This document shows positions 8,926 through 17,235 of a DNA stretch of 64,000 nt, one piece after another; position 1 is the stretch's first letter, and each line of letters opens with the position of its first letter. The DNA is taken from positions 1-64,000 of the forward strand of contig JAKSJP010000001.1 in assembly GCA_024398105.1 (NCBI GenBank). Reading direction: 5' to 3'. This DNA comes from Bacteroidales bacterium. GTDB lineage: Bacteria; Bacteroidota; Bacteroidia; Bacteroidales; UBA932. The notes under the pieces are model-generated. The model was not told the DNA's origin, made no database searches, and saw only the letters and a program-made list of their open reading frames with translations. The translations under genes were made by a program, and so were the position numbers.

Positions 8926-9786
8926 TTATCCTAGATACCCTTTGAGGAGCTTGCTCCTCTCGGGCGTCTTCAATCTTCTGATAGCTTTCTCCTTTATCTG
9001 GCGTACCCTTTCCCTTGTCAGGCCGAAACGCTCTCCGATCTCCTCAAGGGTCATCTCCTGGCAACCGATGCCGTAGAAGGCCTTGATGATCTCCGCCTCA
9101 CGAGGATTGAGAGTGCTCAGAGTCCTCTCGATCTCGGTAGTAAGCGACTCGTCGACCAGCGACCTGTCCGCATTCGGTGACTCCGCGTCAGGGAGCACAT
9201 CCAGGAGGCTGTTGTCCTCACCTTCCTGGAACGGAGCATCCACTGATACATGTCTGCCCGAGACCTTCAGGGTGTCGGAAATCTTGTCGGTCGGAATGTC
9301 GATCATCTCGGCAAGCTCGTCACTTGACGGCTGGCGTTCGTTCTCCTGCTCGAAACGTGAGACGGCCTTGTTGATCTTGTTCAGCGACCCTACCTGGTTC
9401 AAAGGAAGACGCACGATCCTTGACTGCTCTGCAAGAGCCTGAAGGATCGATTGTCTGATCCACCATACTGCATATGAGATGAACTTAAAACCTCTTGTCT
9501 CGTCAAACTTCTCGGCAGCCTTGATAAGGCCAAGGTTACCCTCGTTGATGAGATCCGGCAGGCTGAGTCCCTGGTTCTGGTACTGCTTTGCCACAGACAC
9601 TACGAACCTGAGGTTCGCCCTTGTGAGCTTTTCCAGCGCCTGCTGGTCCCCGTTGCGGATCTTCTGAGCAAGTTCAACCTCTTCTTCAGGGCTCACGAGT
9701 TCCTCGCGACCGATTTCCTGGAGATACTTGTCCAGAGATGCGCTCTCACGGTTTGTGATTGATTTGCTGATCTTAAGCTGTCTCAT
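8926..9786 (-). CDS. rpoD: Primary RNA polymerase sigma factor (sigma-70/RpoD)
   Basis: Directs RNA polymerase to housekeeping promoters. The 286-residue protein is the short Bacteroidota form: it begins [15 protein letters not shown] and goes straight into region 1.2 ([18 protein letters not shown]), with no acidic region 1.1. Regions 2.1-2.4 follow ([40 protein letters not shown]), then region 3, and region 4.2 with the helix-turn-helix [20 protein letters not shown]. This is the factor expected to read the TTTG/TAnnTTTG promoters in this window. It starts 11 bases after degP, so it can be co-transcribed with that protease gene. Confidence 0.97.
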   Translation of the reverse strand: MRQLKISKSITNRESASLDKYLQEIGREELVSPEEEVELAQKIRNGDQQALEKLTRANLRFVVSVAKQYQNQGLSLPDLINEGNLGLIKAAEKFDETRGFKFISYAVWWIRQSILQALAEQSRIVRLPLNQVGSLNKINKAVSRFEQENERQPSSDELAEMIDIPTDKISDTLKVSGRHVSVDAPFQEGEDNSLLDVLPDAESPNADRSLVDESLTTEIERTLSTLNPREAEIIKAFYGIGCQEMTLEEIGERFGLTRERVRQIKEKAIRRLKTPERSKLLKGYLG

Positions 9787-9797
9787 ACTGAAAGGAG

Positions 9798-11252
9798 TTA
9801 TTCATCTTTTCCGAAGCCGAAATAAGATGGCCTGCCACTTGCTGTGACGCCTTCGATGAAGACTGCCCTCTTACTCTTCTTCGCGATCTCGATGACCTCC
9901 TCTGCCTTGCTGACTGCCTGGTCGTTCACATAGCGGATGATGAATCCGTCTGTAGCGCCCGCCTCACGCAGTTTGCCGTTGCCTACTGAAGTGATGACAA
10001 CGCCCTGCTTGATACCGTACTGGGCAAGTGTCTCCTTGCTTGCTGTCTTGATCTTCGATCCATAGAATGCTATCGAACCGTCGACATCGACTGCTCCTGT
10101 AGACTCTGCCTCACCCATGAATGTGACGTTGAGCTTCATCTCCTTGCCGTCCCTGATGATTGTGAATTCAGCATTGTCACCAGGGTGATAGCTGTTCACC
10201 TTCTCCTGAAGGGCAGATGCAGTTGAAATCTCAGTTCCGTCGATCGCGATGACTACGTCATCCTTCTTCATGCCGGCTTTCTCAGCAGCTGAGCCATTCG
10301 AAACCTCGTTAATATATACGCCTTTCAATGAAGAAAGTTTCAATTCTTTTGCAATATCGTCATTTACGGTAGCGATTGATACTCCAAGCTTTGCTCTCTT
10401 GACTGAGCCGAAGTCGATGAGATCGCCGACGATCTTCTTCACGATGTTCGCAGGAACGGCGAAAGAATATCCTGAGTAAGATCCGGTCTGAGATACGATC
10501 GCTGTATTGATTCCGACGAGTTCACCTGTCTTGCTGACAAGCGCACCGCCTGAGTTTCCAGGGTTCACTGCCGCATCGGTCTGGATGAACGACTCGATCT
10601 TGAAAGAGCCGTCCTCGCTAGGCATCGAACGTCCCTTTGCACTTACGATACCTGCAGTGATGGTTCCACGGAGCTGAGCGCCGAGAGGGCTGCCGATGGC
10701 AAGCACCCATTCGCCGAGACGGAGCTTGTCAGAGTCGCCGAACTGGATGAAAGGAAGACCCTCGGCATCGACCTTGAGAAGGGCCACGTCAGTGACTGAG
10801 TCAGTTCCTACGACTGTGGCAGTATACGTCTTGTTGTTGTTGAGTGTGACCTTGACCTCGCTCGCGTTGGCCACCACATGGTTGTTCGTGACGATATATC
10901 CGTCAGGGCGGATGATGACGCCCGAGCCGCTGCCCTTCTGCTCACGTGGCTGCATCTGTCCGCCGCCACCGTAGCCGAAGAAATACTCGAGGAACGGGTC
11001 TATGTTCTGCTGACGACGCTGTGAGACTACCGTGACTTCCACGTAGACTACGGCATCGACGGCAGATTCTGCTGCATATGTCAGGTCAGGATAATCGGTT
11101 TCTGTCAGATTGACTGTCCTGAAGGCAGCCTCGCCACTGACATTCTGGGATGAAGCGTTCTTAGCGTTAGGTGTACATGCACTGAATGCGCTGAAAGCTG
11201 TAAGGCCTGCTACGGAAGCAGACGCCAGCATCATAACAATTCCTTTTCTCAT
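9798..11252 (-). CDS. DegP/HtrA family serine protease with two PDZ domains
   Basis: A periplasmic quality-control protease/chaperone. The trypsin-like domain carries the triad His125 ([10 protein letters not shown]), Asp155 (SVTDVALL) and Ser234 ([11 protein letters not shown]). Two PDZ domains follow (near [15 protein letters not shown] and after FMGEAESTG), giving 484 residues. The N-terminus is a hydrophobic export signal ending SAFSAC. Cys26 could be a lipid-attachment site, but Phe at -3 is a poor lipobox, so the lipoprotein idea is uncertain. It lies directly upstream of rpoD; its leader contains two tandem hairpins. Confidence 0.95.
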   Translation of the reverse strand: MRKGIVMMLASASVAGLTAFSAFSACTPNAKNASSQNVSGEAAFRTVNLTETDYPDLTYAAESAVDAVVYVEVTVVSQRRQQNIDPFLEYFFGYGGGGQMQPREQKGSGSGVIIRPDGYIVTNNHVVANASEVKVTLNNNKTYTATVVGTDSVTDVALLKVDAEGLPFIQFGDSDKLRLGEWVLAIGSPLGAQLRGTITAGIVSAKGRSMPSEDGSFKIESFIQTDAAVNPGNSGGALVSKTGELVGINTAIVSQTGSYSGYSFAVPANIVKKIVGDLIDFGSVKRAKLGVSIATVNDDIAKELKLSSLKGVYINEVSNGSAAEKAGMKKDDVVIAIDGTEISTASALQEKVNSYHPGDNAEFTIIRDGKEMKLNVTFMGEAESTGAVDVDGSIAFYGSKIKTASKETLAQYGIKQGVVITSVGNGKLREAGATDGFIIRYVNDQAVSKAEEVIEIAKKSKRAVFIEGVTASGRPSYFGFGKDE

Positions 11253-11283
11253 AAATTCATTCTTTTGAATTAATCACGTCTTT

Positions 11284-11313
11284 CGCGGGGCTTGCCCGCA
11301 TTCCTCTCGGAAT
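11284..11313 (-). promoter_or_regulatory. Tandem hairpins in the degP leader
   Basis: On the minus strand ATTCC-GAGA-GGAAT (a GNRA-type tetraloop on 5 bp, 11300-11313) is followed at once by GCGGG-CAAGC-CCCGC (5 bp, 11285-11299). They end about 32 bases before the degP ATG. No T-run follows, so this is not a terminator. A role as a structured 5' leader is inference. Confidence 0.4.
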
Positions 11314-11373
11314 ACCAAACTCTATGCCAAAAAACAATAGTCATGGCCGATGTCATTTTCCAGAAATTATTCT

Positions 11374-11381
11374 TATCTTTG
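11374..11381 (+). promoter_or_regulatory. Probable -7 element of the dnaN operon
   Basis: TATCTTTG matches TAnnTTTG 32 bases before the dnaN ATG. No clear TTTG is found at -33. Confidence 0.55.
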
Positions 11382-11413
11382 GGGATTATAGAATGAAAAC
11401 AAAATAACCAGAT

Positions 11414-12541
11414 ATGAAATTCGTAGTATCAAGTTCAGAACTTCTCAGAAGTGTACTTACAGTGCAGAAGGCAATCCCTGCAAAGGCGACAGAGGCTATC
11501 CTCGAGAACTACCTCTTCGTGCTTAGCGGAAACAAGCTGGAAATCACAGCTTCAGACAAGGAAATCACCCTGAGGACAGAGCTCGAGGTAGCAAGCGTCG
11601 AGGAGGCAGGCAGCATCGCCGTTCCTGCAAGACAGGTCACCGAGCTTCTCAAGGAACTTCCTGACCAGCCTCTTACCATCAAGAACGAAAGCGACAACTC
11701 TTTCTCATGTGCGTGGGCAAGCGGTGAGTCAGTCCTTCCTTGCTACAACCCTGAGGACTACCCCGTGATCAAGACCACAGGAGAAGGCGCGAACGTGGCA
11801 AGCCTCAGCACCACCACTCTCGCAGACGGTATCAGCAGCACCGTATACGCTTCGTCAGACGACGCTAACCGTCCTACTATGAATTCGATCTTCTTCGACT
11901 TCAAGCCGGACAGCACGACCCTCGTGGCATCTGACCTCCAGAAGCTCATCTGCTTCAACACAAAGAACGTCAAGGCTGCTTCCGACTGCTCATTCATCCT
12001 CAACAAGAGGCATGCAGGAGTCATCAAGTCGATCCTCGGCAAGGAAGAGGAGGAAGTGACCATCACCTTCGACGACAAGGTTGCAGTCTTCAAGTTCGGA
12101 CAGACGACAGTCATCTGCTGTCTCGTCGCAGGCAAGTACCCTGACTACAACGCGATCATACCTAAGGACACCATCAACACCAACGTCCTCAACATCAGCC
12201 GCTCGCAGTTCCTCACGACAGTAAGGCGTATCGCTGTCTGCTCGCCTAAGGCTTCGAACCACATCAAGTTCGACCTTACCGCAGGATGCCTCGAGGTATC
12301 AGCGCAGGACCTCGGCTTCGAGATCGCCGCACATGAGAAGATCGAGTGCCAGTACGAAGGTGACGACCTCACCATCGGCTTCAGGTCTACCCATATCGTA
12401 GAGATCCTCAGCAACCTCAGCAATGAGAACATCATCATGAAGTTCGCTGACAAGAGACGCTCTGCACTCATCCTCCCTTCAGAAGAGGACGCAGCTGCCG
12501 ACAAGGTATTCGGTATCGTAATGCCTATCATGGTCAGATAG
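11414..12541 (+). CDS. dnaN: DNA polymerase III sliding clamp (beta subunit)
   Basis: The processivity clamp that encircles DNA and tethers the replicative polymerase. The 375 residues hold the three clamp domains in order: domain 1 from MKFVVSSSELLRSVLTVQKAIP, domain 2 around TLVASDLQKLICFNTK, domain 3 around ISRSQFLTTVRRIAVCS. It ends in the clamp-typical KVFGIVMPIMVR. Length is standard. It heads a three-gene operon with a DnaQ-like exonuclease 7 bases downstream and a FAH-like protein after that; there is no dnaA in view. Confidence 0.98.
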   Translation: MKFVVSSSELLRSVLTVQKAIPAKATEAILENYLFVLSGNKLEITASDKEITLRTELEVASVEEAGSIAVPARQVTELLKELPDQPLTIKNESDNSFSCAWASGESVLPCYNPEDYPVIKTTGEGANVASLSTTTLADGISSTVYASSDDANRPTMNSIFFDFKPDSTTLVASDLQKLICFNTKNVKAASDCSFILNKRHAGVIKSILGKEEEEVTITFDDKVAVFKFGQTTVICCLVAGKYPDYNAIIPKDTINTNVLNISRSQFLTTVRRIAVCSPKASNHIKFDLTAGCLEVSAQDLGFEIAAHEKIECQYEGDDLTIGFRSTHIVEILSNLSNENIIMKFADKRRSALILPSEEDAAADKVFGIVMPIMVR

Positions 12542-12548
12542 TATACTT

Positions 12549-13523
12549 ATGGAGCTTAAACTTCAGAGGCCGTTGCTTTTCTTCGATATTGAAAGTACCG
12601 GCCTCAATATTTCTTCAGACGGAATCATCGAGCTCAGCTTCGTCAAGATCATGCCTGACGGCGAGCAGAAGATAAAGACATGGAAGGTAAAGCCTTGGGA
12701 CTATACCAACCATTGCCAGATCCCTATCAACCCAAGCGCATCCGCAGTGAACGGAGTCCATGACGAGGACCTCGTCGACTGCCCAAGGTTCATCGAAGTA
12801 GTTTCCGAAGTCGCAGACTGGATCTCAGGCAGCGACCTCGCAGGCTATAATTCAGCCAAGTTCGACCTTCCTATGCTCGCAGAGGAGATGGAAAGGGTGA
12901 AGAGCTACTGCGAAAGCAGGATAGCCGACCCTAAGGTCCCTCAGGACAAGAAAGAGAAGGCGAAGGAGACGCTCGAGAAGGTCAGCATCGACCTCCACGG
13001 CTGCAAGATGGTGGACGTCCAGACGATCTACCACTACATGGAGCCTAGGAACCTCAGGGCCGCATACAGGTTCTACTGCGGCGGAAAGGACTTCGACAAC
13101 GCACATACAGCGGAGGCCGACACAGTTGCGACCTATGAGGTCCTGAAAGGCCAGCTTGACATGTACCAGGAGCCGGACGACCATCATGAGATCGCGCTCA
13201 GGAACGACGTCGAGTTCCTTTCGGCTCTCGGCGGACGTCCGAAGGGCATCGACTTCGCAGGCAGGATAATAGACAGGGACGGAGTTCCTACCATCAGCTT
13301 CGGCAAGTACAAGGACCGCCCTGTAAAGGACGTATATAAGACAGACAAGGGATATTTCGGATGGATCGCAGGAGGTGATTTCACCCTCGACACGAAGAGG
13401 CAGTTCAAGCGTCTCTTCGACCAGTACCAGAAGGAAGCCAAGGAAGAAGCGGTGAAGCCTCTCCAGGGCAAGAACTTCGATGAGAAGGTAGACATCCTGA
13501 AAGCCCATTTCGGTTCAAGATAG
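12549..13523 (+). CDS. DnaQ-like 3'-5' exonuclease
   Basis: A DEDDh exonuclease of the polymerase III epsilon superfamily. Catalytic residues are visible: Asp13 and Glu15 (FFDIESTG), Asp106 (AKFDLPML), His186 and Asp191 (HTAEAD). After the exonuclease fold, residues about 245-300 form a small domain (ISFGKYKDRPVKDV, GYFGWIAGGDF) like the C-terminal piece of ExoX-type nucleases. It could be a proofreading or a repair nuclease. Its place 7 bases after dnaN suggests it works with the clamp, but that is inference. Confidence 0.92.
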   Translation: MELKLQRPLLFFDIESTGLNISSDGIIELSFVKIMPDGEQKIKTWKVKPWDYTNHCQIPINPSASAVNGVHDEDLVDCPRFIEVVSEVADWISGSDLAGYNSAKFDLPMLAEEMERVKSYCESRIADPKVPQDKKEKAKETLEKVSIDLHGCKMVDVQTIYHYMEPRNLRAAYRFYCGGKDFDNAHTAEADTVATYEVLKGQLDMYQEPDDHHEIALRNDVEFLSALGGRPKGIDFAGRIIDRDGVPTISFGKYKDRPVKDVYKTDKGYFGWIAGGDFTLDTKRQFKRLFDQYQKEAKEEAVKPLQGKNFDEKVDILKAHFGSR

Positions 13524-13529
13524 AGCAAG

Positions 13530-14099
13530 ATGAACATCCTAGTCAAGACAGCCAGCGGGCACGTCACGGTCAGGCCTGACACGACGTGGGAGAGGGACAA
13601 CGAAGACCTCTACCTCCCGGATTCCGTCACCAGACTCTCATATACGCCGGTGCTTTTCGCAAGGATCAGCAAGCCGGGTCGCAGCATCAGCAGGAAATTC
13701 GCTTCCCGCTACTACGATGCCGTGAACTATGGCGTACTTCTCTATCCCGAGGACTACATGGATGGTTCCGAAGAAGGATTCGCATGTGCTTCATGCCTCG
13801 ACCATACTTCATTCCTCCCCTCTCCGTTCTATCTCCCGCTCGTGCTCGGCAACCCGGGCAACGTATTCGAGCTCAAGAAAGGCGACGAGACTATCTTCTC
13901 GACCGAAGGAGAGACACTTGGGATGATCGAGCAGGCCATCGAGGAAGCTACTGCAAGGATCTACATCCGCACAGGAGACATTCTTGCGATCGAGCTGAAG
14001 CCAAGGACTCTCATCTTCGACAGGAGCGAAGGCAACATCCAGATCACAGGTCACTACTGCGAGAACAGGTCAGTCGACTTCAAGATAATAGTTGAATGA
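13530..14099 (+). CDS. Degenerate fumarylacetoacetate-hydrolase-fold protein
   Basis: A 189-residue protein not annotated by any clear active-site motif. Two stretches align by eye with Bacteroidota FAH-family hydrolases: ISRKFASRYYDAVNYGV (53-69), matching the family's RFAHRYYxxVTVGID, and GDILAIELKP (149-158), matching GDLLFTGTP. The metal-binding Glu-x-Glu before the first stretch reads Tyr-Thr-Pro here, and the Asp of GID is replaced by Leu. It therefore probably keeps the fold without the metal-dependent hydrolase activity. It is the last gene of the dnaN operon, 6 bases after the exonuclease, and overlaps the convergent lipoprotein gene by 30 bases. FAH assignment is moderate. Confidence 0.6.
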   Translation: MNILVKTASGHVTVRPDTTWERDNEDLYLPDSVTRLSYTPVLFARISKPGRSISRKFASRYYDAVNYGVLLYPEDYMDGSEEGFACASCLDHTSFLPSPFYLPLVLGNPGNVFELKKGDETIFSTEGETLGMIEQAIEEATARIYIRTGDILAIELKPRTLIFDRSEGNIQITGHYCENRSVDFKIIVE

Positions 14100-15089
14100 T
14101 CCTTCCTCTCCCTTGAAGATACGTACAAGGTCCTCAAGGACAAGGTCAGGACGGGCAGCACCGCTTTCCCAGAAATCATTGCCACCCTCGGAATTCGTTC
14201 TGAGGGTGTTGTTGTATATGCGGCCGACAGAGAAACTGCCGAACAGAGGATTCATGGCATTAAGCTGTGCGCGGGTCTGACATTGGCCCGGATTCAGCCA
14301 GACGTCAGCATCCTTGGAAAGGAGGTAGGCGCGTTCGAGGGAGATGGTCCCGGAGTTCCTGGCACCACGTTCTGCACCCAGCGTAACCCCGCCGGCATCG
14401 CGGACAAGCTGGGACATATAGTTGTCCTCGCCGGGAATGAACCACTGGTCGTTGTAAGGGACATTGAACAGGACCTTCGTCCTTGACAAGGTGTCAGCAG
14501 ACGCGGACAGCGACAGATACCGCTGCTCGATTGCGGCGAACGCGGAATCAGCCTTGTCCATGGTACCTGTAAGGGCACCGAGCAGCCTTATATATTCCGC
14601 CCGTGCCAGAGGATGGTCTTCCATGTGGTCACTTACCATGAGCACCTGAATTCCGAGCGATTCAAGCTTGGTGACGTACTGAGGCTTGACGGACGAGACG
14701 GAATAGGCCAGCAGCAGGTCCGGCTTGAGGGCGACGATGCGTTCGTAGTCAAGGCTGGCCTCGTAACCTATATCATATACGTCCGTGCGCGAGCGCAAGG
14801 CCTGCGAGCTGACATAGTCGAGTCCTGACACCGCCGATATTGCGGAGCTCTTGCCGATCGCATCCAGATACGCCACATGGGAGGTCGACATGCATACGAG
14901 GTTTGTCAGCGGCTTGGTGAGGAGAAGCGTATCCGCCTCTCCTGTATAGGGAGAAATCGTCACGATATGGCTGGCATCGGGAATGTCGAAGAAGCTGGCG
15001 TAGCGGGTATGTTCCGCAGGCCCGACGGCACGGTCAGTACCGCAGGACACCGCGAACATCGCAACCAGGATCAAAAAATACTTCCTCAT
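14070..15089 (-). CDS. BtuF/TroA-like ABC transporter substrate-binding lipoprotein
   Basis: Probably a periplasm-facing lipoprotein that captures a metal chelate such as cobalamin, heme or a siderophore. The N-terminus MRKYFLILVAMFAVSCGTD has a lipobox with Cys16. The body is the two-lobed helical-backbone type: VCMSTSHVAYLDAIG, KPDLLLAYSVSS, and SQLVRDAGGVTLGAE are typical of the BtuF/FhuD-like group. No permease or ATPase gene lies nearby, so it is an orphan here. The ligand cannot be read from sequence. A -7-like box (15094-15101) so near the ATG would make the mRNA almost leaderless. Confidence 0.85.
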   Translation of the reverse strand: MRKYFLILVAMFAVSCGTDRAVGPAEHTRYASFFDIPDASHIVTISPYTGEADTLLLTKPLTNLVCMSTSHVAYLDAIGKSSAISAVSGLDYVSSQALRSRTDVYDIGYEASLDYERIVALKPDLLLAYSVSSVKPQYVTKLESLGIQVLMVSDHMEDHPLARAEYIRLLGALTGTMDKADSAFAAIEQRYLSLSASADTLSRTKVLFNVPYNDQWFIPGEDNYMSQLVRDAGGVTLGAERGARNSGTISLERAYLLSKDADVWLNPGQCQTRAQLNAMNPLFGSFSVGRIYNNTLRTNSEGGNDFWESGAARPDLVLEDLVRIFKGEEGSFNYYLEVD

Positions 15090-15093
15090 AAGG

Positions 15094-15122
15094 CAAAGTT
15101 AGTGCTTTTATTGATACCTTTG
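15094..15122. promoter_or_regulatory. Divergent -7 elements for the binding protein and small membrane protein
   Basis: TAACTTTG on the minus strand (15094-15101) and TACCTTTG on the plus strand (15115-15122) both match TAnnTTTG. Neither has a TTTG at the right distance. They lie 13 bases apart between two divergent genes. Confidence 0.4.
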
Positions 15123-15138
15123 TCCAAGCAGTAACAAA

Positions 15139-15618
15139 ATGCAGATGATGGACAGGAAAATACAGATGATGGACGCCGGGACGGCACTCTTTGAAATGGA
15201 AGGCGGCTTCGGCACGGCACTCGGCCAGGTAAGGGCCGAGCTCAAGGAGTTCGGCAGGGTCTATGACGACGAAGAAGACCTTGTCCTCGACTTCTCCGAC
15301 ATCTGGATGAAAAGGGTAATCACCTGCCATCTCGAGGGAGCCGGCGATGTCGGCGACCGCCACAGGTACGCAGCCGTCTTCAAGGAAGGCAGCGCAAGCA
15401 CGATGCTCCGGGCCCTGGTCCATGGTACCATGATCACGGTCCTTGCCTTCATCCTTTTCTTTCCAGGAATTCTATTTCCGGAACTGGCAAGTCTCTGGCT
15501 GTCAGCAATATGTATAGTCGAGATTGCGGCCGTGGCCTATAACTGGATAACTCCAAGCAGGAAGTCGGTCAAGACGCTGAAGAAGATCAGCGAAAAAGTC
15601 AGCAACACAAGATTCTGA
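15139..15618 (+). CDS. Small predicted membrane protein, unknown function
   Basis: I do not recognise this 159-residue protein. Residues 1-90 are soluble with many acidic positions (EDLVLDFSDIW, HLEGAGDVGDRHRYAAVFKEG). Residues about 95-135 contain two adjacent hydrophobic segments (VLAFILFFPGILF and LWLSAICIVEIAAVAYNW). The end is basic (TPSRKSVKTLKKISEKV). This suggests a hairpin in the inner membrane with a cytoplasmic N-terminal domain. The first 36 bases contain a 12-base direct repeat, so the start could be the first or a later ATG. It ends five bases before the convergent tRNA gene. Confidence 0.7.
   Translation: MQMMDRKIQMMDAGTALFEMEGGFGTALGQVRAELKEFGRVYDDEEDLVLDFSDIWMKRVITCHLEGAGDVGDRHRYAAVFKEGSASTMLRALVHGTMITVLAFILFFPGILFPELASLWLSAICIVEIAAVAYNWITPSRKSVKTLKKISEKVSNTRF
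15142..15174 (+). repeat. 12-base direct repeat at the start of the small membrane-protein gene
   Basis: The 12-mer CAGATGATGGAC occurs at 15142-15153 and 15163-15174, 9 bases apart and in frame, coding QMMD twice. Each copy carries a possible ATG start. Confidence 0.8.
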
Positions 15619-15622
15619 CTGC

Positions 15623-15698
15623 TGGAGCCGCGAACGGGACTCGAACCCGCGACCTACTCATTACGAATGAGTTGCTCTACCGACTGAGCTAAAGCGGC
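15623..15698 (-). tRNA. tRNA-Thr (anticodon CGU), CCA encoded
   Basis: The minus strand folds as a 73-base tRNA followed by an encoded CCA. D-arm GCTC/GAGC is present; the anticodon arm ACTCA-TTCGTAA-TGAGT gives anticodon CGT, reading ACG (Thr). The T-arm is GCGGG-TTCGAGT-CCCGT. The outer five acceptor pairs are perfect (GCCGC/GCGGC), but positions 6-67 (T with C) and 7-66 (T with T) do not pair, which is unusual. Confidence 0.92.
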
Positions 15699-15724
15699 CT
15701 GTGTTCCTCATTTGGAACGGATTG

Positions 15725-15732
15725 CAAATATA
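15725..15732 (-). promoter_or_regulatory. Probable -7 element of the tRNA-Thr gene
   Basis: TATATTTG on the minus strand lies 26 bases before the mature tRNA 5' end. The -33 position reads GTTT, a partial match. Confidence 0.55.
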
Positions 15733-15755
15733 CAAAACAAATTGGAATTATAAAC

Positions 15756-17192
15756 ATGTTCTACGATATAGTCATAATTGGAGGTGGAGCGGCCGGGCTG
15801 ATGGCTGCTTATGGAGCGGCGATGTCAGATCCGACACCGGCGGTGATGGTCCTCGAGAAGATGCCGCGCCCGGGAAGGAAGATCATGATCACAGGCAAAG
15901 GACGCTGCAACTTCACCAATCTCAAGGACTGGAACGAGTTCTCCCAGCATATCAGGAGCAAGACCAACTTCCTCAAGCCTGCCTTCTACAACCTGAATTC
16001 GCAGAACATGATAGACTTTTTCAACGACTTCGGGATGGAGACTGTCGTCGAGCGTGGAGACAGGGCCTTCCCTGCCTCATACCATGCTTCCGAGGTCGTG
16101 GACACTCTCCTGAAGGCTGCGACCAAGGCCGGTGCGGCAGTACGTACCGACAGCGAAGTCAAGTCTGTCGTATGCAACGAAAGTTCCGAGGGACAGGTGT
16201 TCATGGTAGCCTGCAAGGACGGCAGGAGCTATTCGTGCCGCTGCCTCATCATCGCGACAGGTGGACTCTCGTATCCAGGAACCGGAAGCACCGGCGACGG
16301 ATACGGCTGGGCCAAGTATTTCGGGCACACGATAAAAGAGTGCTTCCCATCGCTCACCGCGCTGGTACCCAAGGGCTATAAGATGCTCGACGGCTCTGTC
16401 AGCGAGTCAGTCGGCACTGTCGCCGCAAGAGTGCTTTCAGGCGGTGCGGAGAAGCGTTTCGAACCAGTCTCGACATCCGGACTGAAGGGACACATCAGAC
16501 GTGACACTCCCCTCTCGGAGATCGGCAAGTCTCTCTGCGGAATCCAGCTGAAGAATGTCGGAATCTGCCTCTACACCAACGGCAACAAGGTCCAGGACGA
16601 AATGGGTGACATTGACTTCACCGACGGCGGAATCGAGGGACCTATAGGATTCACTGTCAGCCGCAACTGCGTCAAGGCAATCATCAACGGAGGCAAGGCC
16701 TATATTACAGTCGACATGAAGCCAGGCGTAGAGCCGAATGAGCTGAAGGGACGCATCAAGGGCATCTGGAACGACGTACAGAAGGACCCGAGAAGCAGGA
16801 AGATGTCACTTAAGGAGATGCTGAAGATCCTTCTTGGGAAGCTTATGCCTTGGGACCTCATACCTGGTTTCACTAAATGCAACCCTGCGATTCTCAACGG
16901 CAGGAGAGGAAACGAGCACATCGACATGGACGCTCTCGTGAATGCGCTGAAGGAATGGAAGTTCGACATCGAAGGTTATGTCGGCTACGAAAGATGCGTA
17001 GTGACGGCCGGAGGTGTGTCTACAGACGAAGTCGTTGCCAAGACTATGGAATCCCGTGTCCGCAAGGGTCTCTATCTCTGCGGCGAAGTACTTGACATTG
17101 ATTCAGATACAGGCGGATACAATCTCCAGACAGCCTTCTCTACAGGCTATCTTGCAGGCCAGAATGCCGCCAAGGCTGCACTGCAGGAATAA
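15756..17192 (+). CDS. BaiN/HI0933-like FAD-dependent oxidoreductase
   Basis: A flavoprotein of the HI0933/YhiN/BaiN family. The N-terminal dinucleotide-binding motif is IIGGGAAGLMAAYGAA (about 7-22). A family-typical GKGRCNFTN (about 48-56) and FATGGLSYPGTGSTGDG-like segment follow, with the C-terminal FAD-contacting stretch GLYLCGEVLDIDSDTGGYN and the closing LQTAFSTGYLAGQNAA. Length of 478 is slightly above the usual 400-430. BaiN has been linked to bile-acid dehydroxylation in clostridia, but most family members have no proven substrate, so no specific reaction is claimed. It is monocistronic, between tRNA-Thr and convergent mnmA. Confidence 0.9.
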   Translation: MFYDIVIIGGGAAGLMAAYGAAMSDPTPAVMVLEKMPRPGRKIMITGKGRCNFTNLKDWNEFSQHIRSKTNFLKPAFYNLNSQNMIDFFNDFGMETVVERGDRAFPASYHASEVVDTLLKAATKAGAAVRTDSEVKSVVCNESSEGQVFMVACKDGRSYSCRCLIIATGGLSYPGTGSTGDGYGWAKYFGHTIKECFPSLTALVPKGYKMLDGSVSESVGTVAARVLSGGAEKRFEPVSTSGLKGHIRRDTPLSEIGKSLCGIQLKNVGICLYTNGNKVQDEMGDIDFTDGGIEGPIGFTVSRNCVKAIINGGKAYITVDMKPGVEPNELKGRIKGIWNDVQKDPRSRKMSLKEMLKILLGKLMPWDLIPGFTKCNPAILNGRRGNEHIDMDALVNALKEWKFDIEGYVGYERCVVTAGGVSTDEVVAKTMESRVRKGLYLCGEVLDIDSDTGGYNLQTAFSTGYLAGQNAAKAALQE

Positions 17193-17235
17193 AAAGCTGC
17201 GTCGCAGGAACAGGGCTTCAGAAATCAGCAGGGAA

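Noticed and set aside
14990..15140. Cobalamin riboswitch upstream of the BtuF-like gene
   Set aside because: The divergent spacer is under 50 bases and lacks the B12-box, so there is no room for one.
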